From: Kushneria phyllosphaerae
GTDB taxonomy: Bacteria > Pseudomonadota > Gammaproteobacteria > Pseudomonadales > Halomonadaceae
Direction: 5' to 3'
Assembly (NCBI RefSeq): GCF_900312995.1
Contig: NZ_ONZI01000001.1
Span: forward strand, 868,001 to 932,000
DNA: 64,000 bases
This document shows, one piece after another, positions 9,255-18,346 of the stretch (position 1 is its first letter; each line of letters opens with the position of its first letter). The notes beneath the pieces were generated by a model. The model worked only from the letters and a program-made list of their open reading frames with translations, did not search any database and was not told the DNA's origin. The position numbers were made by a program, and so were the translations under genes.

Positions 9255-9300
9255 GTGGCACTGAAATACCCCCTTCGGGAATACCTTTTTCGAGAACGCC

Positions 9301-10140
9301 ATGGATCAGCATCTGGGGCAGCGACTGCGACAGCAGTTTGATCAGCTCACGCCCAACGAGCAGAAGGTGGCGGGATTTATCCTCGATCACTTCGATGACA
9401 TCGCCGTCTACAGCGGTGCCGACCTGGCCAGGCTCTCCGGAGTCTCCAAGGCCACGGTTAGCCGGCTCTTTCGGCGGCTGGGGTTTGCAAGCTTCAGTGA
9501 GGTTCGCCAGCATGCTCGCGAGCTGCGCTATCACGGTGTGCCGCTGGTCACCGACTCGAAAGCGCTTGGCAGCGGGCTGGAGCGTTTCCAGCGTCACTTC
9601 GAGCGCGAGCGTAACAACCTGCACCAGATGCTGGCCGCCATCGATGCCGAGACCTTCGATGCTCTGATCGAGGCGCTTGACCGTGCCCCGGAAGTACTGG
9701 TGATCGGCTATCGCAACGGCTATCCGCCTGCCCTGCACCTGCGCCAGCAGTTAATGCAGGTGCGCCCCGGTGTTCGGCTGGCGCCGCTGCCCGGGCAGTC
9801 CCTGGGTGAGGAACTGACCGGCGTGTCACCGGGAACGCTGGCCATTGTCATGGGCTTTCGACGCCGGGCGCACGGCTTTTCAAACCTGATCGAGCAGCTC
9901 AAGGGCAACGGACTGGAGACGCTTTTGATCGGTGACCCGACGCTGGCGGCGGCCGGCGTTTCCCCCACCTGGCAGCTGGAGTGCCCGCTGGACAGCGTCT
10001 CTGCCTTTGACAGCTACACCTCGGTGATGAGTTTGATCAATTTGTTGTCCAACGCACTGCTACACAAGCGTCTGGGCGAGGGGCGGGCGCGCATTGATGC
10101 CATCAGCGATGCCTACTCAGGACTGGATGAGCTGGCCTGA
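9301..10140 (+). CDS. MurR/RpiR-family transcriptional regulator
   Basis: A 279-aa regulator with an N-terminal RpiR helix-turn-helix (ADLARLSGVSKATVSRLFRRLG, residues about 40-62) and a C-terminal SIS sugar-phosphate-type sensing domain (residues ~120-260, with VLVIGYRNGYPPALHLRQ). Relatives in allantoin and purine clusters (HpxU/AllR-like) control nitrogen-compound catabolism, and its placement after pucG-allC suggests it governs this locus. The ligand is unknown. A strong intrinsic terminator follows immediately. Confidence 0.88.
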   Translation: MDQHLGQRLRQQFDQLTPNEQKVAGFILDHFDDIAVYSGADLARLSGVSKATVSRLFRRLGFASFSEVRQHARELRYHGVPLVTDSKALGSGLERFQRHFERERNNLHQMLAAIDAETFDALIEALDRAPEVLVIGYRNGYPPALHLRQQLMQVRPGVRLAPLPGQSLGEELTGVSPGTLAIVMGFRRRAHGFSNLIEQLKGNGLETLLIGDPTLAAAGVSPTWQLECPLDSVSAFDSYTSVMSLINLLSNALLHKRLGEGRARIDAISDAYSGLDELA

Positions 10141-10163
10141 CGCAATCAGGCCTTTCAACAAAA

Positions 10164-10187
10164 GGCGGCCACCGGGCCGCCTTTTTT
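10164..10187 (+). terminator. Intrinsic terminator after the RpiR gene
   Basis: The stem GGCGGCC/GGCCGCC with a 4-nt loop is followed by six T. It begins 24 bp past the RpiR stop. Confidence 0.9.
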
Positions 10188-10376
10188 GCGTTCAACCGGT
10201 GCGCCCACGGCGCCGGATGCACCCGGAGCGTGCAGCTTGTCAGCGTGCACGGCCTGATCCGCGGGTCGTCATGAGGCGCTGACGTTCGCTGCCCTCAGGG
10301 GCTGTGCTGGTCTGGCATGAAGGTTGCAATGACCTCATGGATATCTCAACCGCGCCGGCCGGGCGAAGGAGTGCAC

Positions 10377-11561
10377 ATGAGTGACGTCATCGAACGTGTG
10401 GATCGCAGTGTCTGGGTCAAGGGACGCCCCGAGCAAAGCGCCACGGTCATGGGGCGTGGCGTGCTTGCCGGGCAGCGGCTGGCGGTGAAGGACCTTTTTG
10501 ATATTGAAGGCGAGATCACCGGGGCCGGCAATCCTGACTGGGCCACCACTCAGTGTCCGGCTCACCATACCGCACCGAGCGTGCAGACCCTTTTAAACGC
10601 CGGGGCGGCACTGGTCGGCAAGACCCAGACCGACGAGTTCGCCTACAGCCTCAACGGCGCCAACGTGCACTACGGCACGCCGGTCAATCCGAAGGCGCCC
10701 GACCGGCTGCCGGGGGGGTCCAGCTCGGGCTCGGCGATCGCCGTGGCACGCGGTGAGGCCGACATTGGGCTGGGCACCGACACCGGCGGCTCGATTCGCA
10801 TTCCGGCCAGCTACAACGGTCTGTGGGGTCTGCGCCCCACGCATGGAGCCATCAGCAGCGACGGGCTCCTCCCGCTGGCGCCGTGCTTTGATACGGTAGG
10901 CTGGCTGTGTCGGGATCATGACACGCTTGCCGAAGTCGCCGAGGTGATGCTGCCCACACCTGGAGCCGCTGCGCCTGACAGCGTCATGACGCTGCTGGTG
11001 CCAGAGGCGCTGGCAGGTGAGGTATCCCGCTTTCGCCGGGCGCTCGGTGCACGCCAGGACCTGCTGGTTCAGTCGCTCTCGGATCAATGGCTAGCGCATC
11101 TGGGCCGCACCTTTCGAGTACTGCAGGGGCGCGATATCTGGCGGGTTCATGGGCAATGGCTGACGCGCGAACAGCCGCGTCTGGCCCCCGATATCGAGGC
11201 GCGTTTTCAGTGGTGCGCCACGTTGACTGCCGCTGATGAACAGGCCGCGCACAGGGCGCGTGAGGAAATTATCGATGCGCTGCGCACCTTCAGTGATGAC
11301 GGTGCGCAGCTGCTGGCGCTGCCTACGGCACCGGGTGCCTCGCCGCTTCTGAGTCTGACCGGTCGGCGTCTTGAAACCTACCGCGAGCACCTGATGGGCA
11401 TGACGGCGCTGGCCGGTCTCTGGGGGGCACCGCAGCTCTCCATGCCGCTGTTAAGCGATGATCGGGAAGGTGGCGGTCACGCGCCCTGGGGGCTGTCGCT
11501 TTTGGGCGCGCCCGGTCAGGACCAGCACCTGGTGACGCGAGCCCGAATGACTCGCGCATAG
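10377..11561 (+). CDS. Amidase-signature family hydrolase
   Basis: A 394-aa amidase with the Ser-cisSer-Lys triad. Lys38 lies in LAVKDLFD, the cis-Ser region is GGSSSGSA (Ser115-117), and nucleophile Ser139 is in GTDTGGSIRIPAS. I start at the ATG at 10377 because GAAGGA lies 6 bp upstream; an earlier in-frame ATG 20 codons back lacks it. In purine-degradation loci such amidases often act on late ureido or oxamate-type products, and AtzF-like or HpxK-linked roles are possible. The substrate cannot be read. It lies between the RpiR terminator and the AEC carrier, on the same strand. Confidence 0.85.
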   Translation: MSDVIERVDRSVWVKGRPEQSATVMGRGVLAGQRLAVKDLFDIEGEITGAGNPDWATTQCPAHHTAPSVQTLLNAGAALVGKTQTDEFAYSLNGANVHYGTPVNPKAPDRLPGGSSSGSAIAVARGEADIGLGTDTGGSIRIPASYNGLWGLRPTHGAISSDGLLPLAPCFDTVGWLCRDHDTLAEVAEVMLPTPGAAAPDSVMTLLVPEALAGEVSRFRRALGARQDLLVQSLSDQWLAHLGRTFRVLQGRDIWRVHGQWLTREQPRLAPDIEARFQWCATLTAADEQAAHRAREEIIDALRTFSDDGAQLLALPTAPGASPLLSLTGRRLETYREHLMGMTALAGLWGAPQLSMPLLSDDREGGGHAPWGLSLLGAPGQDQHLVTRARMTRA

Positions 11562-11652
11562 GCACGATGTCGCCCGGCCGTTATGATGCGGTCCTGCCCG
11601 GGCGCATCGAAATGACAAGGCTGCCATGGGAACATGACCACCAGGAGCGCCC

Positions 11653-12555
11653 ATGGCTGCCATACTCGCGATTTTGCCCATCTTTACGCTGATCGTGCTC
11701 GGCTACGTGCTGGGCTGGCGACAGTGGCTGACGCCGGCCAGTGCCGGTGGGCTTTCGTGGGTCACCTTCCGACTTTTCCTGCCCTGCCTGCTGTTGACCG
11801 GCATCGCGCGTGCGCCGCTGGCGGATGCGCTCTCGCCGCTGTTGCTGGTGGTTTATTTTATCCCGGCGCTGCTGCTGTTTGCCGGCTTTAATCTTGTGCT
11901 TCACCGACGTACCGGCAAGGCCTCGGCCATCGGGCTGTCGGCGAGTTACTCCAACAACGTGTTGATCGGTATTCCACTGGTGACGGCGCTGTTCGGTCAC
12001 GACGGGCTGGTCTATCTCTTTGCCCTGCTGGCCGTACACAGCCTGATCCTCTTTTCGACCCAGTCACTGTATGCCGCGCTGGGGCAGGGACGTGAGCAGC
12101 GCCCGGGTGTACTGAGCCTTTTGAAAACGCTGGCCAATCCACTGGTGGTCGGGCTTTTGATGGGGGTAGTGAGCAACGTCACGGGCATTGAGCTGCCGCA
12201 GCCGCTATGGCAGGTGCTGGACTGGCTGGCACGCGCGGCGCTGCCGTGTGCGCTGATCGTGGTCGGAGTGGGACTGACCCGCTATCAGCTTCGCACTTCG
12301 CCCACCATCTGGTCGGTCTGTGTCGGCAAGCTTTTGATCTTTCCGCTGATGGTACTGGCGCTCGGCAGTCTCACGCCGGGACTGTCACCGCTGGCATTGC
12401 ATGTGCTGGTGCTGGCGGCCGCCGGGCCGATCGGGGTGAACGTGCTGGCCTTTGCCAAACCCGGTGAGGAACAGCACACCGTCGGCGCGAGCATTTTCCT
12501 CTCGACCCTGTTGGCGGCCGCGACGCTGCCGATCTGGATGCTGGCGATGGGGTAG
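11653..12555 (+). CDS. AEC-family (auxin efflux carrier-like) transporter
   Basis: A 300-aa inner-membrane protein with about ten hydrophobic segments. It opens MAAILAILPIFTLIVLGYVLG and has ASYSNNVLIGIPL in the first half, a hallmark of AEC proteins. The family exports or exchanges carboxylates such as malonate or malate. The ATG is preceded by CAGGAG. Without the IS-bounded island, its 3' end would face the convergent puuE gene at short distance, so it is probably an accessory carrier of the allantoin locus. Confidence 0.85.
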   Translation: MAAILAILPIFTLIVLGYVLGWRQWLTPASAGGLSWVTFRLFLPCLLLTGIARAPLADALSPLLLVVYFIPALLLFAGFNLVLHRRTGKASAIGLSASYSNNVLIGIPLVTALFGHDGLVYLFALLAVHSLILFSTQSLYAALGQGREQRPGVLSLLKTLANPLVVGLLMGVVSNVTGIELPQPLWQVLDWLARAALPCALIVVGVGLTRYQLRTSPTIWSVCVGKLLIFPLMVLALGSLTPGLSPLALHVLVLAAAGPIGVNVLAFAKPGEEQHTVGASIFLSTLLAAATLPIWMLAMG

Positions 12556-12651
12556 TGCTTGAAGGAGACGTCTGTACTTCGAGCGTTACGAACGCCTGAC
12601 TCTGTCGCCGAGCACTATCGTCTTTGACATCGGTACCCTCTTGAGAGGCGC

Positions 12652-13663
12652 TAGGTGTTTGGTCCCGGAGTTAATAGTCTACCCTACGAGCTACTATCGC
12701 AGGAGGATCCATGGCTCAGAGTCTTCACCAATGCGCCACGACCACGCACGCTTCTCCGAGGACACACAGCGATCGACGGCTTCGGTCGCGGCGCTGAGTC
12801 GACGCTACAACATCAACCCCAAAACCGTGCGCAAATGGCGGCAGCGGCAGCGGCATCGGTCGAGGATGAACGGATCGGACCAAAGGCGCCTCGCTCATCG
12901 TCTCTGACAGAAGCGGAAGAAGCCGCCGTCGTCACCTTCCGTCGAACAACACATCTGCCGCTGGATGACTGCCTGTTTGCACTGCAGTGCTTTATCCCAC
13001 ATCTGACCCGCTCCAGCCTGCATCGTCTCTATCAGCGCCATGACATCAGCCGGTTGCCACGTGAAACCGGACCCAACACAAAGGGACTGACCCTCAGGGC
13101 GTATCCGATCGGCTATCTGCATCTCGATATCTGCCAAGTTCGCACGGGGTAAGGCCGGGCATACCTGTTCGTGGCGGTCGATCGCACCTCGAAATTTGTT
13201 CATGCCCGGCTTTATAAGAAGGCCAATCGCGATCAGGCCGCCGCGTTTCTGGAAGACGTCGTACAGCAGCTGCCTTACCGGGTGCATATGGTGCTGACCG
13301 ATAACGGTGCGCAGTTCGCCAAACGCCGCGGCACCGAATCGTATAAACCCCATCGGTTCGATGTGGTCTACCGTGAACACGACATCGAGCATCGCCTGAC
13401 CCGCCCCTTCCATCCGTGGACCAATGGTCAGGTGGAACGGATGAACCGAATCCTCAAGGACACTATGACCCGCAGTTGTCATTACGCCACGCTTGAGGAG
13501 CTGGCCGACCATCTGAAGAACTATCTGTGGGCCTATAACAGTGCCCGGCCGCTACGTTCCCTGAAGGGCAAAACCCCGATCGGCTTTATTCTGAAAGATG
13601 GCAGGATGACCCGCACAGGTTCTATCAGAATCCGAACCACTACTTCGCGGGACCAAACATCTA
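12652..13663 (+). mobile_element. IS481-family insertion sequence, copy 1
   Basis: About 1.01 kb with terminal inverted repeats: the left end reads TAGGTGTTTGGTCCCGG and the right end is a slightly decayed complement (GGGACCAAACATCTA). One transposase frame fills the element. It is nearly identical to copy 2 except within about 45 bp of each end. Confidence 0.88.
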
Positions 13664-13664
13664 G
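12711..13664 (+). pseudogene. IS481-family transposase, inactivated (copy 1)
   Basis: Pieces of one DDE transposase lie in three frames. An N-terminal helix-turn-helix (STASVAALSRRYNINPKTVRKW) is followed by the integrase core with LHLDIC, VLTDNGAQF and NGQVERMN supplying the D, D and E. Compared with the decayed copy 3, this copy has a 1-nt loss near codon 14, a 5-nt gain near codon 35, an in-frame TAA at 13150-13152 (after CQVRTG) and another 1-nt loss near the C-terminus. It cannot make an intact transposase. A good SD (AGGAGG) precedes the ATG. Confidence 0.88.
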
Positions 13665-13724
13665 GCGAGGCGCCAGCTCATCCATATACGTCTCGAAGCG
13701 ATCGTGAAGGGCATCGTTTACCAT
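13664..13724 (-). pseudogene. Possible N-terminal scrap of another transposase
   Basis: Just inside IS copy 1, about 20 codons read leftward as MVNDALHDRFETYMDELAP before running into the IS end. The wording resembles the start of DDE transposases of the IS4/IS701 type as I remember them. It is GC-rich, unlike the cargo beyond it. Weakly supported. Confidence 0.3.
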
Positions 13725-14096
13725 AGTGTGAAATCGCTATACAGATGACACAAGCCGTATTGGTAACATATCTATATATGACAAATGTAGTACTAGCGTG
13801 CGCGTAGCAGGGCGAAAGGTAGGCGGAATTGAAAAAGTTGCTTACCGCTTTGGAAGTATCCAACATTGATAGTTTTAAAGTTAATAGTTTGAAACTATTT
13901 CCCCGAAGTTATAGTGGAAAATAAAAAGGGGATTTTTAAAGCTAAAAGATGTCATATAAGAAAGCTTATAATTAGAAAAATTTAATAAGACAAGATGCTG
14001 TAGTGAATATTTTTAATGGCGCCAGCGCTTTACAATATAAGAATCATGTGCAAAATTGATAAAAGTTTTTAGCCATCGATATAGGTTAAGTGTGCT
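13725..14096. other. AT-rich intergenic region left of the oxygenase gene
   Basis: About 370 bp without a supportable gene. It holds a 17-bp inverted repeat (13883-13899, AATAGTTT-G-AAACTATT) and a weak -35/-10 pair (TTGATA, 18 bp, TATAGG) just before the oxygenase start. Confidence 0.6.
13883..13899. promoter_or_regulatory. Palindrome AATAGTTT-G-AAACTATT, possible operator
   Basis: Two perfect 8-nt arms around a single G lie about 200 bp upstream of the oxygenase gene. The size suits a dimeric repressor, but no regulator gene is present in the island. Confidence 0.3.
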
Positions 14097-14786
14097 ATGC
14101 AAAAATTAAGACAAGAAGTTATAGATGCAACTGCAAATTTTATGTTTAGCGAGAAGCTATCTAATGCTGTTGAAAAAATAAAGAGTGAAAAGGCAGCAGC
14201 AGTCGCTTTACCTAATGCATTGCCTCTACCCATTGTCGAATACGTTAAAAACGAGCTTAAATCTTCTGATAAATGGCGTAAAGAATATTGGGTTTTAGAT
14301 GATGACGAGTCAGTCAGCTTGGTTGATAAAAAAGTTTTTTATCAAACTTCCCCCAGTAAAAGATTCTCAAATAATCAAACATTGAGAACTGTGACAAAAG
14401 AACAACAAGCGCTGAGTGCTTTCCTATCGACCTTACATGATAAAAAAATAGCTGAATATCTTTCCAATCTGTATGACGAGGAAGTTGAAGCTTGTGCATC
14501 TGATATAGCTAAATATTCGAAGGGTCAATATTTAAGGAGGCATTCAGACTTGTTTGAAAATAGACGTTTTGGAATAATCTTTTTTTTTAATGATGAATGG
14601 AAAGAAGGTAATGGGAATGAGTTTATCGTAGAGGGCAAATCTGGAGATGCCTATGTTGTACCTCCAAAACCTGGAGATGCAGTAATATTGAATATCCAGC
14701 CTGGATTTCAACATCAGGTAGCCATGTCTCAATCAGATGAATGGATCAGATATTCAGTTGCTACCCATTATAAAAATAAAAGTTAG
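14097..14786 (+). CDS. 2-oxoglutarate/Fe(II)-dependent oxygenase (prolyl-4-hydroxylase-like)
   Basis: A 229-aa protein whose second half is a double-stranded beta-helix oxygenase. His149 and Asp151 (RRHSD) with His206 (GFQHQVA) form the HxD...H iron site, and Arg218 (WIRYSVATHY) is placed to bind the 2-oxoglutarate carboxylate. PPKPGDAVILN is the usual turn before the distal His. Such enzymes hydroxylate, desaturate or epoxidise peptides and small molecules. It is encoded on the plus strand and converges on the minus-strand RiPP-like operon, within the same AT-rich island. I infer a tailoring role; this is unproven. Start ATG as shown, with only a weak SD. Confidence 0.85.
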   Translation: MQKLRQEVIDATANFMFSEKLSNAVEKIKSEKAAAVALPNALPLPIVEYVKNELKSSDKWRKEYWVLDDDESVSLVDKKVFYQTSPSKRFSNNQTLRTVTKEQQALSAFLSTLHDKKIAEYLSNLYDEEVEACASDIAKYSKGQYLRRHSDLFENRRFGIIFFFNDEWKEGNGNEFIVEGKSGDAYVVPPKPGDAVILNIQPGFQHQVAMSQSDEWIRYSVATHYKNKS

Positions 14787-14795
14787 ATGATGTTT

Positions 14796-14826
14796 AGCGG
14801 GTCTTTTAGTTGACCCGCTTTATTAC
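14796..14826 (+). terminator. Terminator between convergent oxygenase and exporter genes
   Basis: AGCGGGTC/GACCCGCT arms with an 8-nt loop are followed by a T-rich run on the plus strand. It lies 9 bp after the oxygenase stop. It may also serve the convergent exporter gene, but the minus-strand side lacks a T-run. Confidence 0.75.
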
Positions 14827-14829
14827 AGC

Positions 14830-16077
14830 TCAAATTTCTTTTATTTTTTTATCAGGAATAATATTTGTAAATAACCAGAATGGAGATGCTGTGACTCCTA
14901 GACAAGCCAGTATTAAAACAATGTTTAGTGGCAAAAAGTATACCATCAAAGTTCCTATGAATGAACCTAAAGGCTCTATCCCCCAAGTTATGCATCTGCT
15001 TGCTGCACTGTACTTACCTATGTTTTTAATTTCGATTGTTTTTTGTTTGTATGTTTCAAATATCGAAATGTTTACTAGTACGCAAATTGATGATACGCCA
15101 AGTACGATACTCAAAACTGCTATTTTGATTTGAGGGAAAGCTATAGGAAGATAAACTATTAACATTCCAGAAACGCCTGGTACAAACAAGCTAAAAAACA
15201 TGATTTTTTTGAAGCTAAAAAAAGATGACAGTCTGTCAGACAATAGAATCCCTATAAGTCCAATAACACCCCCTATGCTACCAGATATGCCTATATCGAT
15301 AGCACTCATGTCTGCATAACGTATACAATATATCACATAAAAAGAATATATAATTGAGGTAAAAAAATTGAACTGAGCAATTCCAATATTTATTTTTCTG
15401 TGTGCCGGAGCTTCAAAGATTAACTTGAAACCTGAGAATATGGATTTAAACTCTTTTTTGATCTCTTTACCATTGTTGCTTTCGCCGTCGTTTTTATTTA
15501 TCTTTTTATTAAAGGATAAAGGCCCTAGGCAAGATAGTAAAAAAGCGATAGAAATAAACAACAAAGACCATGATGCACCTGCATAAGATAACAAGATGCC
15601 AGCTACTGACCCTGTAGCAATGTCAGCAATAGTTCTAAGGCCTGCTATCCAGCTATTAATACGATGTAAGTCATTTCCAGGAATTACTTTAGGGATATAG
15701 GCTGAGATAGCGCTTTCGTATATAGCGCTAAGCCCTGCGATGAAAAAAGAAATTATTGCTAAAGTATAGAAGTTCAATATGCCAGTTGCAATCATATAAC
15801 TGGCAGCGGCTATCAATAAGCATCTTGCCAAGGATAGTGAAGATAATAATAGGTGAGTTTTCCTGATGTCACATAATGGACCAAAAAATAAAAGGAAAAT
15901 TAGTGTCCCTATCCCAATCGATGTATTGATAAGACCCACTTGTGAATCTGAAAGTTTTAAGAAGCTAACTGCTATAATAGGGAGAGAAAACAGAAACAAC
16001 TGAGAAGAGAAAGTAGATAAGCCCTCAGTTGAAATTAGTTGGATAGTAGATCTTTGCAACATTTTTTCATCATCCAT
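14830..16077 (-). CDS. MFS exporter (EntS/MFS_3-like)
   Basis: A 415-aa inner-membrane protein with twelve predicted helices in two halves split by a charged loop (NKKINKNDGESNNGKEIKKE). The N-terminal half has SDSQVGLINTSIGIGTLIFL, then GPLCDIRKTHLLL, the loop 2-3 motif position of the major facilitator family. It resembles exporters of siderophores and small peptides. It is the last gene of the peptide-E1-orphan-exporter series, 21 bp after the orphan gene. In pantocin and microcin C systems the equivalent MFS protein exports the product and gives self-resistance. Its codon use is AT-rich like the rest of the cargo. Confidence 0.85.
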   Translation of the reverse strand: MDDEKMLQRSTIQLISTEGLSTFSSQLFLFSLPIIAVSFLKLSDSQVGLINTSIGIGTLIFLLFFGPLCDIRKTHLLLSSLSLARCLLIAAASYMIATGILNFYTLAIISFFIAGLSAIYESAISAYIPKVIPGNDLHRINSWIAGLRTIADIATGSVAGILLSYAGASWSLLFISIAFLLSCLGPLSFNKKINKNDGESNNGKEIKKEFKSIFSGFKLIFEAPAHRKINIGIAQFNFFTSIIYSFYVIYCIRYADMSAIDIGISGSIGGVIGLIGILLSDRLSSFFSFKKIMFFSLFVPGVSGMLIVYLPIAFPQIKIAVLSIVLGVSSICVLVNISIFETYKQKTIEIKNIGKYSAASRCITWGIEPLGSFIGTLMVYFLPLNIVLILACLGVTASPFWLFTNIIPDKKIKEI

Positions 16078-16098
16078 CAGCCGCTATGTTTATATCGT

Positions 16099-17358
16099 TT
16101 ATTCGATGTTGCTCAGCTTGATTAATCCTAGCTGATCAATAGGAACAGTATATTTAGATCTGAATCTAGGTTTTAATTGACCTATAAAATGCTGGCGCAT
16201 TTCCTTGTTTATTTTTTTTTCGATCTTGAATATTGCACTGTCATCATACCAAGTAGCTCCTTGCTTAAAAAGTGTTTCTAGCAGTTTTTGGTATTCCTTG
16301 TTTGAAGTTAGATTGTTTTTAGATAAAAAATATAGTTCAGGATAATTGCCGACGATGCCCCCATGCCTTGGAGCTTGAATACTAAGAATAACACCATCTT
16401 GTATTTTTGAGTTGGACATCACTATGTTTTCGTAAGGTATTTTTTTAGGAAATAATTTCCCATTAGATTTTGAGCATATTTCAACTGCTACTTCATCGTT
16501 TGGGGGGTAGTCGGAATAATAAAGAGGCAACGCTTTATCGGCAAAAAATAGAAAAGAAGTCGTAAATGGAGCGGCCGAGATTTTTTCTCTAGACAATCTA
16601 TGGCTAGTTTGATTAATAGCGACGCAGCTTATTTCAAGATTTGAAAAAAAATCTACCAAAGAATTCCATGTATTATTTTCTAACTTGGATCCTGCTTTTA
16701 TAAAATAATTTAATGGAAGATGCCCTGAGTGAGGGAATAACGTATCTGACTCATTAAAAAAAGATGAAGGTGTTCCTATTCCCCAACAAATATCTAGTAA
16801 TCCTTTCTCAAATAAATTTTTGCCTTCTTTGCAAGAGTTGGTTTCAAGTAAACGAAAGTTGTATTTTATTTCTTTTTTATTCTTTAAAAGCAGGATGGAT
16901 TTTTTCTCTTTTTTTAAAGAGAAGTCTCCTAATTTTTTTTGATGTATACTGTGAATCGAAAGAGAAGGATCCCTTAGTATGTTATCTAGGTCGTATAAAT
17001 CAAAGCGGGTGGTTATATTTAGAAAATTCCTAGAGTAGTTTATTCTGGATATTATTGCTGTTAACCATCGGTATTCTGGTTTTTTGACCAAGCTATATAA
17101 ATGTTCTGCTGCTGCTTTTATGATTAGCTCAGGGTTTATTAATTCAGATAAGTATTCAATGGGTTGATAAGACCATTGGTAAATATCTTTTTTGACTCCC
17201 TGTTTTAATATTCCATTGCGAGAGATTGAATTTTTTTCATCATGTACGAGAGTTTCCATTGTTTGTGTGGCCAAATACCTTTGATGATATTCTTTAGGCA
17301 ATTTTTTTGCATCAAAGTAATACGGCATTTCTGATTCTATATTTAGCATGCTATACAT
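16099..17358 (-). CDS. Orphan 419-aa protein of the RiPP-like operon
   Basis: I do not recognise a family. The protein is 419 aa, lysine- and isoleucine-rich, with no signal peptide and no convincing membrane helix, so probably cytoplasmic. Distinct stretches are GLLDICWGIGTPSSFF near residue 190, LFPHSGHLPLNYF, SAAPFTTSFLFF and QAPRHGGIVGNYPELYFL near residue 350. The second half faintly recalls periplasmic peptide-binding folds but lacks an export signal. It starts 2 bp after the E1-like gene stop, so the two are translationally coupled. As I recall, the pantocin A locus also has one gene of unknown function (paaB) between enzyme and exporter. A role in maturation, leader cleavage or immunity is possible. 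Confidence 0.7.
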   Translation of the reverse strand: MYSMLNIESEMPYYFDAKKLPKEYHQRYLATQTMETLVHDEKNSISRNGILKQGVKKDIYQWSYQPIEYLSELINPELIIKAAAEHLYSLVKKPEYRWLTAIISRINYSRNFLNITTRFDLYDLDNILRDPSLSIHSIHQKKLGDFSLKKEKKSILLLKNKKEIKYNFRLLETNSCKEGKNLFEKGLLDICWGIGTPSSFFNESDTLFPHSGHLPLNYFIKAGSKLENNTWNSLVDFFSNLEISCVAINQTSHRLSREKISAAPFTTSFLFFADKALPLYYSDYPPNDEVAVEICSKSNGKLFPKKIPYENIVMSNSKIQDGVILSIQAPRHGGIVGNYPELYFLSKNNLTSNKEYQKLLETLFKQGATWYDDSAIFKIEKKINKEMRQHFIGQLKPRFRSKYTVPIDQLGLIKLSNIE

Positions 17359-17360
17359 AA

Positions 17361-18320
17361 TTAGAGTACAATATTTTTCCTGTAATGAACACTAAGTTTG
17401 CCTGCTTTCCTTGTTAGATATAAATAATGATCACTATTGATTTCTTCTTTTATTTCTGCCAAGTGAAACATTATTTGTTCAGCAAACATTGATGATATTA
17501 TTGAGTTGTTTGAGCCTGAAGATGCTGTCGTTGGAGTCGATTTATGCTGAGAATTAAGATCAATATTACTAGACTCGAATGGAGAGTAAGAGGATTTTTT
17601 CGGATCGAAGATAGGTGAAATGAACCCTTTTCGTATACCAGTAGCTGCAAAAGCAGACGGAATGCCAAGCTCCCAACTATCTTGAGATAAAAAAATCGCG
17701 CTGCGCAAAGATGGGTTATCAATCGCTGATACTACAAAATCAGAGCTGCATACAATTGAACCGAATTCTTCACATGGGTATTTAGAGATATATGTCTTAA
17801 ATTTTAAATCATTGTGGCGTAATAACATGTTCTCTGACGCTGCGATAACTTTAGGTTTTCCAATATCTTTATGATTGTAGACATATTGCCTATTAAAATT
17901 TGATGCCTCAACGACATCTGGATCAATAAGCTTGAATTTTTTTATGCCCACACTTGCTAATATTTCTAGAACTATAGAGCCTATACCTCCTACACCAAAA
18001 ATAGCCACTTCTTTGTTTTTTAACATTTGGACGCATTTATTAGGGTTGTTGCAAAATACATCCCAAAAAGCAGCTTGCTTTGTCTCCTTCTCAGGAGGGG
18101 CATTATTAGGGTAGTGTGGTTTTATAATATCATGTTGAATGAGATAGCTTGAAAGTTCCCTCTCTAAGCAATTTGGGTTGAAAACATTTTTTTTTATTAC
18201 GGCTAAAGTGTTGCTCGCATTGTGATAGTTTTTTATTTTTTTTTTGTCGAGCTCGTTAAAAAAAACTAGATCGTTGTTTTCAAGGGTTATATTCCAATCT
18301 GGAGCCAACTTGTAATGCAT
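17361..18320 (-). CDS. ThiF/E1-like adenylating enzyme, candidate PaaA-type RiPP synthase
   Basis: A 319-aa protein. Residues 1-90 resemble a small winged-helix peptide-recognition (RRE-like) domain. Residues ~100-300 are an E1/ThiF Rossmann domain with ATP loop Gly109-Val-Gly-Gly-Ile-Gly114, Asp133 (LIDPDVVEASNFNRQ), Asn141, Arg144, Lys156 and Asp201 (SAIDNPSLR). No CxxC zinc pairs are visible, unlike ThiF, MoeB or MccB. I start at the second ATG (18320) because AAGGAG lies 8 nt upstream; the first ATG is only 2 nt from it. It directly follows a 30-codon peptide gene. Such enzymes activate carboxylates as acyl-adenylates. PaaA of pantocin A uses this to cyclise and decarboxylate two glutamates of its precursor. 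I infer the same here. Confidence 0.82.
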   Translation of the reverse strand: MHYKLAPDWNITLENNDLVFFNELDKKKIKNYHNASNTLAVIKKNVFNPNCLERELSSYLIQHDIIKPHYPNNAPPEKETKQAAFWDVFCNNPNKCVQMLKNKEVAIFGVGGIGSIVLEILASVGIKKFKLIDPDVVEASNFNRQYVYNHKDIGKPKVIAASENMLLRHNDLKFKTYISKYPCEEFGSIVCSSDFVVSAIDNPSLRSAIFLSQDSWELGIPSAFAATGIRKGFISPIFDPKKSSYSPFESSNIDLNSQHKSTPTTASSGSNNSIISSMFAEQIMFHLAEIKEEINSDHYLYLTRKAGKLSVHYRKNIVL

Positions 18321-18346
18321 AAGCATTTCTCCTTATTGTAATTTTA

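Noticed and set aside
12895..13512. 205-aa open frame antisense to the IS transposase (also at 18896-19513)
   Set aside because: It mirrors the transposase core on the other strand, has no family features and occurs only because the IS is GC-rich.
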